DNA of 64,000 bases from Hawksworthiomyces lignivorus. Taxonomy: Eukaryota; Ascomycota; Sordariomycetes; Ophiostomatales; Ophiostomataceae. A program made the position numbers and the translations under genes. This document shows, piece after piece, positions 42,518-53,646 of this stretch. The DNA is taken from positions 62,001 to 126,000 of the forward strand of contig NTMA01000004.1 of the NCBI GenBank assembly GCA_002917075.1, read 5' to 3'. The notes beneath the pieces were generated by a model. That model searched no databases. It had not been told where the DNA came from and worked only from the letters and a program-made list of their open reading frames with translations. Positions within the stretch are counted from its first letter, which is position 1. Each line of letters opens with the position of its first letter.

Positions 42518-45500
42518 GGTTGCGGGAAATTTGTGAATAGGATTTCCGTGTAAATGTTGTTTTTGTTTGCAATTGATCGTTATCTCTTTCACGTCCTCCG
42601 GTTCATGGGTGATTTAACAGAAAGGCTCAAAAAACAGGCAGTTCTTGAGATTTCGCCGCCAAAACAGAAACTGATATCGCGGCAGCTTCGGGAGGTGTCG
42701 AAAACCAAATCAAACGAGTGTCAAGTTATCGATTCCCCTTGTTTCTTTTGTCGAAAACAATAGATTCGTAAGAGGTGAAGACGTAGCGGAAAACTGAAGG
42801 AGCCGTCACGAGAGGAAAAGACGTGTCGTGCGGAATGTGGATTAGGAGGTTGGCGATACAAGGAAAAGGGGGGTTGACCTTTTCCTGGATAAGAAAGGGC
42901 TCCGCGCCAAGGGATAAAAGAATGAAGATGCACAAGTCGACTGAACCCCAGAAGACGCGAGAGAAGTGAAATTGGAAATTGAAGAAAACGAGAGGAAGGG
43001 AAAAGATGACGATAGAGAAAGATAGAAGAAACGAGAGGACCTAGACAAAGAAAAAGGTGACGAAAATGAAATGTAAGAGCAAGGAAGGGGCTTTCGGGGT
43101 TCTTTGTTTGGCGACTGGGAAATAGGAAGAGGACGTGGAAAGATGAAGTACGACTATGCGTAGGGGGCAGGAGTGACCAAGGAGAGTAGCAGTACGACGT
43201 AGACAGGAAAGACCGGCTGGGAAGTGGAGCACTAGGTACGTAGTTGCTTCCACTTTGAGGAGAGATTGGTGAGGTATTACGAGGTAGTTTTTGGGTACGA
43301 AAGGCTAGTCTGTAGCGACAATGTGCACTGCAAAAGCATTGAAAAAAAAAAAAGCAGGAGCCAGTGACAAGGGGGGTAGACATTGGACTTCTAGGGGTGG
43401 GCCAGAACAGAGGGGGTGGTTGCATCTATGCAAGGACAAATGAAGGTGCAGGAATTCTGGATTTGGGGGGGTGCGCTAATAAACATGAAGAGCGAGACAG
43501 GGAACGAGAAGGAAGGAACCTTGGACACCTGTTATGGGGCTGGGGTAGTTGCATATCGCTATACCAAAACTATGGTTGTATTTTTTTAAGCAAAAGAAAA
43601 GGACGAATTTCCATTAAGGTACATATATTTTCAGTACACGGCGTTAGTTATTTAATGTACCATTTCACGGTGCGAATATTTCTAAGAAATACACTGTCAC
43701 CAGCAATATTGCACGGGTGCATGCATGACAGCGCCGTCATTTATACAGTGTACAAGTGTGCATTAGCAGGAAAACAGGAAATTCACTGAATAAGGGACGC
43801 CGAGCCAGCCGTCGGCGGACGCATCTCCAGTCAAGCACTCTGTTTGGGTGGTTCGGTATTCCCTGTTCGTATTCACCTCTGGCTGACGACAGCCACGTAT
43901 TACTGTGCAGATGCTCATGTCTGATTCTTGCAAAGACAACGGAAGCGAATGCACAGCGTCAGTGTCACTCGCTGGCCTTGCTTGGTCTGTCTCGAACGTA
44001 TCTGTCTTGCCTTTCAAAGGCATCTGATTCTCCTTCTTCCTTGCATCACACTTTGCGCCTCGCAAACGGCTTTTCTTTATTTACCATTTTCGATCGAACT
44101 ACTCCATGTTCACCTGCAGTGGTGGCTGCACGGTTTCGGACGATTCTTACTAGGCCAAGTTTCTTACCTTCTTTTCGCTCCACTTTGCCCCGACCGAAAG
44201 AAGGAATACCCCTGAGCCCAGAGTTCGTGACAGTGGCGTAGCGAAGCCTTAGGGAAGGCCGAGAAGGCCTAGAAAAAAAAGACAATGAGCGCTAAATGAA
44301 TACGTCGTATACTGGAGAAAGAGAAAATTGCGAACGCGTAACGCACCCAACTTGACAGTGCTGACTCATACAAACGACACTGTTTCTCGTAGCGAGAAAA
44401 ATACGAGACGACTCCGTATGAAAGCGGAGGAACACGAGGAGACCACCTCGTAATACGCCTTTTCCTTTTTCCTTGATTTTCTGGGCATGCCTTAGGCCAA
44501 GACGAGAGTAGACAAATACGGTTAATGGAAAGACGACGTGTGAAATGAGAAAGAAGCACAGCCACTACCCCGTCTCGCTTGGTTGTTTGAAGGTTTGTTT
44601 CGAACAGAATACTGTGCGAAAGTACAAAGCGCCAGTGGAGGCGGCAATGCTCTCTGGACATGCGCTTGCTTCTGTTCTCGCCCCCTTTTCCCCATCGCTT
44701 TTAGCCAGGTCGGGGTGGCCAATCTTGAAACAAGCACGTCGAAAAGGCCCAAGCCCAACCAACGAGAAGGCTGTTAGTACAAAAAGGAGTATTACACATA
44801 ATATAATAAGGAGTGCATCAGTGCGACATGTGGAAGCGCAGCGGCATTCAAAGAAAAAGCGAGGCGCAGTGTCCTTGTGCACTGCTTTCAGGGACCGACC
44901 GAAGAGCACATGGCTCTGTGCAGCAGAGACGGCGAATCAAGATCTGCCTGTTCCTGTCCTCTACAGCGCGATTAGATTGAATGGCTGTCGCTCCCTGCGC
45001 TAGACAAGCAGCCATGTTCTTTCTGCGGCCGCGTTCAAACACCAATTGTCGGAGTTGGGTGACCTTTCTGCAGCTAGCAGGGAACGAGAGACACAGCGAA
45101 ATCTGTGGGAGTTCGGAGAATTGCTTTTTGATTTTCTACACAGCCACGCCAGCTCTGCAGCCAATGAGAGCACTACAACGTACAGGGTAGGACAACAAAT
45201 GGGGAATCATACCCAATGGAAGAGGAACGGTAACGAGGATTCGTAACCTCCTCGAAATTGTCATCCAGAAAGAATGCAAAAAGAGCACGCAGAGGAGAAT
45301 ACGAAGCATTACGATGAAGTGATCAAAATCAGAAAGCGAACACGCTGTGAGAGCCGGCACGCCGTCAAGAACTGGAAGGCTGCTGCGGAGAGATTGCGGC
45401 GAGGCTGCGCGAAACCAGCGAGTCAGTCAAGAGACAGGTGCTGTTGTAATAGTCTGCACTCGAACTGCGTAGGCTTGATGTCTTTTAAAGCACACAAATT

Positions 45501-47859
45501 TATTGATTACAATTTGGATGCGTTGCAAGTTGTACGCAATCCGCTTTTTTTTTCAGCGCTTTGCCCGGCTGTGTGGAGCAGCCTGTGACAGGTTTCCGAA
45601 ATTTGGGAACTGGTGAATTGAAATTCAACTGCGATATGGATCAGAAAACGAACTGTGTGAGCCGCAGCATGCCAGAGTTCGGTTTACCAGTGCAAACCCT
45701 AGAGGATCCTCTGTTTCGACATGTTAGTCATGCGTCTGTCCTTATTTAATATTGATTGTGTTTACAGTGTTTTGAGCAAGCCCTGTCACTAACTGAAGGG
45801 ATGACGAAGGAGGGGAAAGGGATACTACATACTCCGTGCCCATCAACAAAAATAAAAATAAAGTTGGCAGCTCGAACATATGTGCATACGTACATCTGAA
45901 GGGCCGGTCGATCAGATTCGGCTAGAGCTGGAGCTGAAGCTGTGGTATATTAGAGGCAGCAAGAAAACGAATAGGATAGAGGCGCTCTCGCTGGGCTTGG
46001 AAACAAGCTAAGGAAAGAACCTTAACGATCATCAAACGCATCCGCATGACGCACTGTCCTTACACTGGAAGAGTAGAGAATGGGAGGGTGTGCTGGATCT
46101 TGTGCAATCCACAGTGCCTCTGTTCATGGGTCAGAGGACAAAAATATACTCAGAAGATCTGCGAATGCACCAACGTTGTGAAGATCAAGGTTGCAGGCAG
46201 AGCGAACCGAAAATAATTGCAGTGTCAGAGACCTCACGCTATTAGAAGGTAACGAAGACACGGCGGGCATGAGAGTAGGTAGTCAGATGACAAGACCAGC
46301 TCGCTTCGGAAATGTTATTGCTGCTGCCCTCATTCAGCCTTCCCAGACGGATTCCATAGTACCACACACCAACAATGGCTATTAGAAATTGTGCTTACTT
46401 GAAGCAATCCGGGTTTCTCGCCCTCGCATTGTCCGTCAAACGACACGGTTGGGCGGTTTAATCCAAAATAAATATGGCGCCAATTTTTCGACGCCATCTT
46501 GACCGCAAGGCCGATGCCTTGCGTTCATTATAGTTTAGAAAGCAACTAGAACAATGTAGGGAAGCAACTCATCTTGTCACTCTCGCAGGCTCATTCGCTG
46601 TCCACTACGTGTGGCTCTGTCGGATATTGGTGGATAATACAAAGATGCAGTCAGCCGTTACCGCCACAGCCGTGATGCTGCAGGTAATAAAAACGCAGTA
46701 GTAAGATAAAGTGAGTAGTGACGTAGACAACGGCCATCTATGTACTTGTCTCTTTGACCGACAACGAGTTGATGACTCGGATGTCAGGTGCGTATGCGGC
46801 GGTGGAAGCCGCAGCCTTTCCACGGAATCTGTTGAAAACAATGAGGTCAACGTCCGATACTGAGCACTTACTCAGGAAGGGTCCCGCTCGCGGCCAATAC
46901 TGGTCACCAATGATTATCACCAAAAGCGCTCAACCTATGGCATGATTTTAGAAGTAGGTGTAGAGATCAGATACTGGCGTTAGTGTCAATGACCTCAAGA
47001 GCCTACGAGGCCCAGATCTACCATAAACGCATGGAAGTGTGGTGAGCATACATCAGAAATTATGGAAAAAAAATTTGAATAGTAGCAATGGCCATACATT
47101 CTTTTTTCACATGCACCCTCCTTCACTTTAATTAAAATCCTGTCCGTGAAGAAGCAAAGGATCTGCGCGCACGGTAGTGTGTGTTCTGAGAGCAATATAT
47201 TTTATAAATTAAAGAACAAAAGAGGGGAGAGAAAATAGAATAGCGCTCCATCCTTCCGCCTTGGCTTATTGCTTCTTGTTTTTGTTTGATACGAGAAGTC
47301 CCCAAGATACGAGACTTACGTCCCTTAATTTATTTGTATTTAATATATCAATCCAAGAATATGGTATCCCAACGACGAAGGTATCGTGACGAACCGCTTT
47401 AAACAAGTCAATGGGATGAACGGCACAAAAGGCATTGGGCCATTTGCCTTATTTGCCTCTCACATGCAGCCAAATATACCATATATAGTTTGCTATATGG
47501 TCTTTGCACATGTAATTGCAATGATATCGTATCTTGATTTTCTGTCAAATCGCTGCATCGCTAGCCTGAAATTCAGTTTCTCTGCGCCTCTGGAGCACGT
47601 ATATGTCCCTACAATTGCCTGGTTGCCCATAGACGATGGTGGCTATTTCAACGGATAAAGACCATTGTATTCGTTTTTTTTGTCTTTCTATATTCAAGTA
47701 ATATAGTGTACATAGATTCAAGCCCAAGATTCCTATGCAGATTTCATGTCCATGGATATCGTCCCGATTATCCTTTGTATAACCCGGAATGCCATAATAA
47801 CAAGTAAAGGAAAAAAAAAAAAAACAGCCCCCTCCACCTCGCCGCTGCTCCGGCGGGCG
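42518..47859. other. Long gene-free region (5.3 kb)
   Basis: Between the start of the TRP-like gene (minus) and the 3' end of the DUF3433 gene (minus). Contains the promoter of the former: about 500 bp of purine-rich plus strand, i.e. T/C-rich in gene direction, at 42780-43140. No frame over about 160 codons and none recognisable. AT-rich patches occur near 43560-43760 and 47050-47360. An isolated intron-like signal (donor GTAAGT, acceptor TTTTCAACAG on the minus strand) lies at about 46840-46885, but no exon with a start codon attaches to it. Confidence 0.5.
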
Positions 47860-50800
47860 CTACAGCCAGTCCACGGCGTCGTTCCAGGGCTTGTTGCTGC
47901 GGGAGTAGTCGTAGCCGAGCTTGTAGCTGCTCATGAGCTCCTCCTGGTCGACGCCGCAGTGGGTCTGGCCGTCGCGGCCCTCGAACCAGCCCAGGCCGTA
48001 GGAGTGGCCGAGGGCCTCGAGCTTGGCGAGCATCTCGGCGTTGCCCATCTTGCTGGTGCCGACGAAGCTGTAGAGCATCTTGCTCTGGTGGATAAAGGCC
48101 AGCACGGAGGCGATGGTGTTGGGCTGGCGCGGCAAGAAGGGCCGGCGGCGGCGCACAAAGACGACAGCGGCGACGAGGCCCATGTAGGCGAGGATGAAGG
48201 TGACGAGGCCGAGGGTGACCCAGAAGGAGACGGCGGTCTCCTCGCCGCTGTCGGCGCCGTTGCTGCTGGTGCCGCTGGGGGCGCCGGCAGGGGGGGCGCC
48301 GGGGCGGTCGTCGCGGTCGATAAAGTCGTGGCCCTCGACGGTGGCCAGCGAGGTGACGAGGACGGTGAGCAGCTCGGTGAGGACGGTGCCGAAGCCGACG
48401 AAGAAGACGAGCAGGTGGCCGTTGCGCAGGGCCTGGACGGCGAGGGAGAGGAAAGGCATCGCGGTGTAGTCGAGGATGAGGGTCTTTGCGGGGGCGTGGC
48501 GGCGCGAGAGGATGTAGTAGGGCTCCATCATGCGGACGGAGGTCTCGAGGCCGCCCCAGCCGAGCTTGATGGCGACGGCGAGGGCGGTGAGCAGCCAGGC
48601 GGCGCGGTCGGCGACGACGTTGGCCGGGGTGAAGAGCACGATGGGCACGAGGGCGGCGAAGGCGGCGATGCCGGCGATGTAGGGGATGCAGCCGCGGGCG
48701 CGCAGCATGAGGGGGTGGGGGTTCTGGGAGAGGTGGTTGCGGAACTCGCGGTAGCGCTCGCGCTCGCGCAGCGAGGGCAGGTTCTCGTCGTCGGGGGCGA
48801 GCGACGAGTTGCGCAGGACGTAGCGGCGGTGCTTGAGCTTGGCGTGGATGTCCTTGTGGGTGGCGACGTCCATGTCCTTGAAGTCGGTCAGGATGTGGCT
48901 GACGACGGCCATCGACGCCAGACCCGCGATGCCCTTGACGTCGGACAGCAAGCCCGAGCGGCGGCTCTGCAGCAGCCAGAAGAGGGCGCAGCCGAGGGCG
49001 GCGATGACGAAGAGCGTGGCGGTCAGGAAGCGCGACCAGACGGCGCTGATGACGACGTGCTTCTCGCCCAGCGGGTCGCCGAGGCGGGCGGCGCGGTCGG
49101 GCGTCAGCACGATGGCGGCGGCGCCCAGCGTGGGCACCAGCGACACGGCCAGCAGGGTGGCGATGGACGACACGGCGACGGCGTAGTGCTTGCAGTAGAG
49201 GGCGCGGAAGGGCCGGAAAAAGGTAAAGTAGGTGACGTAGTCGACGTTGATGCTCTCGTCGGCCACGGCGCCGTTGGCCTTGCTCATCTGGTAAAAGGCC
49301 TCGAGGCGCTTGACCTCAAAGTCGGTCACCTGCCACAGCACGCCGAAGGTCACGGCCACCAGCGTCGGTGCGAACTTGACGGCAAAGTACAGCCCGCCGG
49401 GGATCTGCGACGGCGTGTTGAACGTGACCAGCGGGTGGCGCAGCGACATGCGGTAGATGCCCTCCTGCGCCAGGCCCAGCCCGGCCGACAGCACCACCAG
49501 CATCAGCAGGTACGGCCAGCGCATCGAGAAGGGCCGCCAGTTGGGCTGCGGGTAGAACACCTGCGTCTTCTGCTTCTGCCCCGCCTGCATCGTCGCCGAC
49601 GCCCGCAGCGGCAGCGTCGACTGCCGCCGGCTCGCCGCCGTCAGCCCGCCGCCGTCCGCGAGCGGGTCCGGGCCCTCGGGGCCCGACACCACGCTCAGGT
49701 CCACCTTGGACCCTGTGCCGTCCACGTTCGCGTCTGCCGCGCTCTCGCTCCGGCTGTGCCCGCCGCCGCCGCTGCCGCCGCTGCCGCCGCCGCCTCCGCC
49801 ACTTCCTTCCTCCTCCTCTTCGTCCTCCTCCATGATCACCTCAACGATCTCGCCCCGCCGGTTCGCCTCGCTCTGGGCCAGCGCGCGCACGGTGCCCTGG
49901 CGCGCGAGCTGGTGCGCGGCGGTCGGCGAGCCGGCGGATGCCGCCGTGGGGCTCAGCGGCGAAGAGGCCGAGTTCGGCCCGGCCGGCCAGCGCCGCGAGA
50001 ATGACCGGCGCAGCGAGCCGCCCCGCGTGATCGGGCTGCTGGCCGCGGCAGATGCGCCACCCGCCGAGGCGGCGTTGGCCAGCAGCTCCGACTCCCGCAT
50101 CTTGGTGCCGGGGCCAAACCCGGCACCAAGGCCCAGGGTCAGCTTGCCGCTCGCCTCCTGCTCCTGCAGGCTCTTGATGAACGCCGCGTCCTGGTCGCTG
50201 GCCGGCCCAAAATAGCTGGTCAGGTCGACGGGCATGCCGTCCCCGCCGCTGCCGCCGCTACTGCCGCCTGCGGCGTCTTCGGCGTTCTCCATGTCGTGCT
50301 TGGCGAGCCGCGCGTACGACGTGGTCGACGACGGCGACAGGCCCATCGGGGCGGCGTTCTGCACCAGGCTCGTCATGTCGATGCTCTCGCGCGCGCCGTC
50401 GTAGGGCTCGTCGTCTTCCGGGATGGTCCCTGGGGTTGTGGTGTTTTTGCGCGAGTTCGGCTTCCGCCGCGAGAACATCTGGCTGAGCTGGCGCGAGATA
50501 CCGCTGCCGCCCGAGAGGCTGTCGAACTCATGGCTGCTCGTCGCAAATCCGCGGCCTACAGTGCTCACGGGGCTGATGGTTGTATTCGCGTCGTACGTCG
50601 AATAGGGCGTGGCTGCCGGCACAGAGGTTGGTGCGGATGCCGTCCACGCTACGCTGGCGCCGGCTTGTGTTGTGGTTGTAGTGGGGGCTGCTGGCGCCGG
50701 TGCCGTTGTCGCCGCGGTGGCAGATGGATCGTACGTTCTCGTGTAGCCGCCGAGGCCGGGATCAAAGACTAAGGAGTCGAGGGACACGAGCGACTCGCGA

Positions 50801-51075
50801 CCGCGGAGTGCTGGTCGCTGATCGAACGCCGAAACAGGAGCAGCGCCGGCTTGCGGCTGCTGGGCCTGCTGGTGGTGGTGCTGTTGGTCTTCGTGCTGGA
50901 GGACGGCAGCAGACTGGTAGACATCAAAGGTGTCGTAGTCCGTAATGTCGGAGAGACTAGAGATGCGATGGCTTAGGCGGTGCTGGGAATCGTCGGACGA
51001 TGCGCCGACTCGCGAAGAGAAGGACGAAGGTGGCGGCGCCTGGCCCGTGGCCCACCCACTGGCATGCGGATCCAT
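47860..51075 (-). CDS. DUF3433 multi-pass membrane protein
   Basis: Intronless, 1071 residues from the ATG at 51073-51075; the frame is open 21 codons further upstream but without an ATG. The N-terminal half (1-510) is cytosolic-looking and disordered, with SDITDYDTFDVYQ near 40, a Gly run and an acidic EEDEEEEEG stretch. The C-terminal half has about eight to nine hydrophobic segments, near 517-537, 562-582, 632-660, 678-702, 795-820, 828-845, 870-910 and 945-970, arranged as two similar halves as in DUF3433 proteins. The first half has the typical VTYFTFFRPFRALYCKHY and the second YILSRRHAPAKTLILDY and ALRNGHLLVFFVGFGTVL. The biochemical function of the family is unknown; a plasma-membrane location is inferred. 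A 752-codon frame on the opposite strand is a shadow of GC-rich codons. Confidence 0.85.
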   Translation of the reverse strand: MDPHASGWATGQAPPPSSFSSRVGASSDDSQHRLSHRISSLSDITDYDTFDVYQSAAVLQHEDQQHHHQQAQQPQAGAAPVSAFDQRPALRGRESLVSLDSLVFDPGLGGYTRTYDPSATAATTAPAPAAPTTTTTQAGASVAWTASAPTSVPAATPYSTYDANTTISPVSTVGRGFATSSHEFDSLSGGSGISRQLSQMFSRRKPNSRKNTTTPGTIPEDDEPYDGARESIDMTSLVQNAAPMGLSPSSTTSYARLAKHDMENAEDAAGGSSGGSGGDGMPVDLTSYFGPASDQDAAFIKSLQEQEASGKLTLGLGAGFGPGTKMRESELLANAASAGGASAAASSPITRGGSLRRSFSRRWPAGPNSASSPLSPTAASAGSPTAAHQLARQGTVRALAQSEANRRGEIVEVIMEEDEEEEEGSGGGGGGSGGSGGGGHSRSESAADANVDGTGSKVDLSVVSGPEGPDPLADGGGLTAASRRQSTLPLRASATMQAGQKQKTQVFYPQPNWRPFSMRWPYLLMLVVLSAGLGLAQEGIYRMSLRHPLVTFNTPSQIPGGLYFAVKFAPTLVAVTFGVLWQVTDFEVKRLEAFYQMSKANGAVADESINVDYVTYFTFFRPFRALYCKHYAVAVSSIATLLAVSLVPTLGAAAIVLTPDRAARLGDPLGEKHVVISAVWSRFLTATLFVIAALGCALFWLLQSRRSGLLSDVKGIAGLASMAVVSHILTDFKDMDVATHKDIHAKLKHRRYVLRNSSLAPDDENLPSLRERERYREFRNHLSQNPHPLMLRARGCIPYIAGIAAFAALVPIVLFTPANVVADRAAWLLTALAVAIKLGWGGLETSVRMMEPYYILSRRHAPAKTLILDYTAMPFLSLAVQALRNGHLLVFFVGFGTVLTELLTVLVTSLATVEGHDFIDRDDRPGAPPAGAPSGTSSNGADSGEETAVSFWVTLGLVTFILAYMGLVAAVVFVRRRRPFLPRQPNTIASVLAFIHQSKMLYSFVGTSKMGNAEMLAKLEALGHSYGLGWFEGRDGQTHCGVDQEELMSSYKLGYDYSRSNKPWNDAVDWL

Positions 51076-52333
51076 AGCTAGAATGCCAGCATGGTATGGA
51101 GCTTGTAGATGGTGACGTGGGACGATGCTCCGATCCAAATTCGAAGGAAGTGGAGATGAGCAAGTTGGAGATGCGTTACGTTACAGCTGGGAGGTGGAGG
51201 AGACAACAAAACGAGTGGACTTGCTCCAAGGCAAGATTAATGTACGTGTATGTGGAGAAAAGAAGTCTCGGAGAGAAAAGACAAGCGAAGCTCGGTGAAA
51301 GGAAAACCTGGCAAAGAAAGGAGAATCACAGTCCAAGGCGAGCTAGCGCTGGCTGTCTTGAGGCGCAAGGCAGATAGGACTCTCGGCGGCTTGACAAGAT
51401 GACTGAGCACAGCTGCTGCTTGGAAGAATGTTTCTGAAACTAGTAGATCCTGTTTCCCGTCAGCGGGATTGTCGTCAACGGGATATTTGCAACAGCCGAA
51501 TAAAACGAGAGAGAGGGAGAGAGGGAGAGACAATGTGGGAGAAAGATGCGGAGAAACGAAGGGAAGAAAAAGAAAGTAGAATACGATTATGAAGGTAGAC
51601 AAGGAAGAAAAAGAAAAGATGGAGTACGATAAGATCGACTCTAGATGCCTTTGACAAAACGATAGACAGGGATAATAGACGCGAGGGAGGACCTGCGTAG
51701 TAAGTAGTAAGAAAGGAGACGGAAGAGTCTCTCGACGAAAGAAGGAAAAAGTCGATTGACAGAGACGGGGTAAATTCTGTTTCTGGAGGATGACGGCCGG
51801 CCAATCTGCAGACCAGGGGGGGATTACAAGCGCGCTGCAGACTCATTGGGTACTTGTGTGTGGTTAGTATTCTCAGCCGCAAAGAGAAGACGACGACAGA
51901 AAAGGGAGATGTTATTCATGTCGGCCGATGGGACCCGTTTGCGTCTGTGGTGTGTTTTCTTACGTGGTTACGAGACTTCAACGGGGAGGGCAAGACGGAA
52001 AACGGCGACGAGGCTGAAGATGCGTCTGGCCGCATGGGGAGAGTTACGACTAAGAATGGAGGGGAGAAGCCTTTTTGCGATTTACATTTAATATGGCAGA
52101 TTTACCGGGAACGGATCGTGTCTTTAAAACATTAATTACAGTAAAACAGCTCCAGTTACACTGGTAGACCGGGTGAGACCCTGTAAATCGGGACGGTGCA
52201 TTTTGTTATGTTTAGGGCAACCCTCCCGACGGAAAAGGGGGACAGGCCGGGTCCAATCAGTGTTAGTGTAAGAGCCGGGACGCTCTCTTAGCAAACCTGG
52301 CTGGCATTTAGGGCTTACGTCCAAAAGAGATAG

Positions 52334-52371
<38 letters not shown>

Positions 52372-53646
52372 AGGAATGAAGAAGAAGAAGAGAAGAAGAG
52401 AAGAAGAGAAGAAGAGAAGAAGAAGAGAAGAAGAAGAGAAGAAGAAGAGAAGAAGAAAAGAAGATGAGGAGAGAAGGCCGACTAGAGAAAGAGCCCCCAA
52501 AGGAACTACGACGTAGAGAGTTTAACGAGGAAATGAGGATGAAAAAGAAGATCGAAAAGGGAAACAGACAAAAAAGAAAAAAAGAAAAGGCCAAGAAAAG
52601 GGGAATGAAGACGCCGTGGCACAAGCCATGCAGAAGGGTAAACGGCTCTTGGTCCTTGGCATGGAAACCATTGGATGCCAACTGGAGGCCTGCGACAGGC
52701 ATGCGGAGGACTTTACTGACTCGGGCATCGAACCAGTTGGAAGACGAGAGGAGGATGTAGAGAGAGCTACGAATCCACGTACGCGCGTATTTCGACCCGT
52801 GGGAAAGCCCAGTGTATAGTACTGTATGTACGGAGTAGGGGAGAGATAACGGCCTACCACCGGGCAGCAAGGCCCCCAAACTGACGAACCGTTGGTGGAG
52901 CTCCATCTGACAGGAGTTAACCACACACATTGTCTGCGTCTGCTCGTCTGTTCGTCTTGTCGTCTGTTCTCTCGAATTGCATAGAGGGCCAGTTCCTGCA
53001 TTGCGCACGTCTAATTTTAGGAGGGCTGTGCTCTTTTGTTGCACCCATCCCTACAGGGTTACTCTGTGGGGACGGTGTAATGAGACAGTGGCCTTGCCAG
53101 GCCAGCTCGAACACGAACGCGCGCATTGCACTGGCTGGTGCAGCTTGCTGCGTGCGACCCTATGCCCGCAGATGTGCTATGTACTTCGTCCCGCGTGGTC
53201 TGTGTCGCAATGCTTCACATGCGGACAATGAAAGGACGAATATTACTACTTGTTGGTGGTGTATGTACATAGTTACGTATCGTCCTGTCTTTTGACATAA
53301 TATCTGCCAGCGCAGAGCGGTAGTATCACCACACCCACACCCCCGCCTCTTCTCACCTTGGGTGACCTTGAACTAGTTACGGGCATTTACAGCTGTTCTA
53401 ATTTGGGAAAAAAACTGAATCCTTAATTTTTTTTTGTCGCTCTCTTTGCTCGTTCTTGTTTGCTTCTGATGGGTATGTACGTACTCCGTATGCTAACACC
53501 GTTTTTTTGGTCCCCCCCTCCTCGTCCCCCCCTTTTTGGTTTTCCGCGCATGGCCCTCCTTTCCCGCGCTTTCCGCCCTACCTACCGGCCTCTCTTGCTC
53601 TATCTACCAGATCTCTCTCTCGTAGCCCGCCATCCAATCGCTCTCT
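51076..53646. other. Gene-free region with purine-rich repeat
   Basis: 2.6 kb between the DUF3433 start (minus) and the 3' end of the CASTOR-like gene (minus). The first 700 bp are purine-rich on the plus strand, i.e. T/C-rich in gene direction, fitting a promoter and leader. It holds the GA/GAA microsatellite at 52336-52466, and exact TACGGAGTA motifs at 52829-52837 and, as TACTCCGTA, 53482-53490. A 302-codon minus-strand frame across the repeat is rejected as artefact. Confidence 0.55.
52336..52466. repeat. GA then GAA/GAAGA compound microsatellite
   Basis: About 14 GA units (52336-52364) followed, after a 12-base break, by about 90 bp of GAA and GAAGA units to 52466. Nearly all purine on the plus strand for 130 bp. 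About 1.3 kb upstream of the DUF3433 start. Confidence 0.9.

Noticed and set aside
47746..50004. 752-codon open frame on the plus strand opposite the DUF3433 gene
   Set aside because: It is antisense to a well-supported gene. Its composition (Val/Ala/Glu/Gly/His) is what reversed GC-rich codons give, and no domain is visible.
52136..53044. 302-codon minus-strand frame
   Set aside because: Runs through the GAA/GA microsatellite (translated as poly Phe/Ser/Leu), starts at a non-ATG codon, and has no recognisable part outside the repeat.
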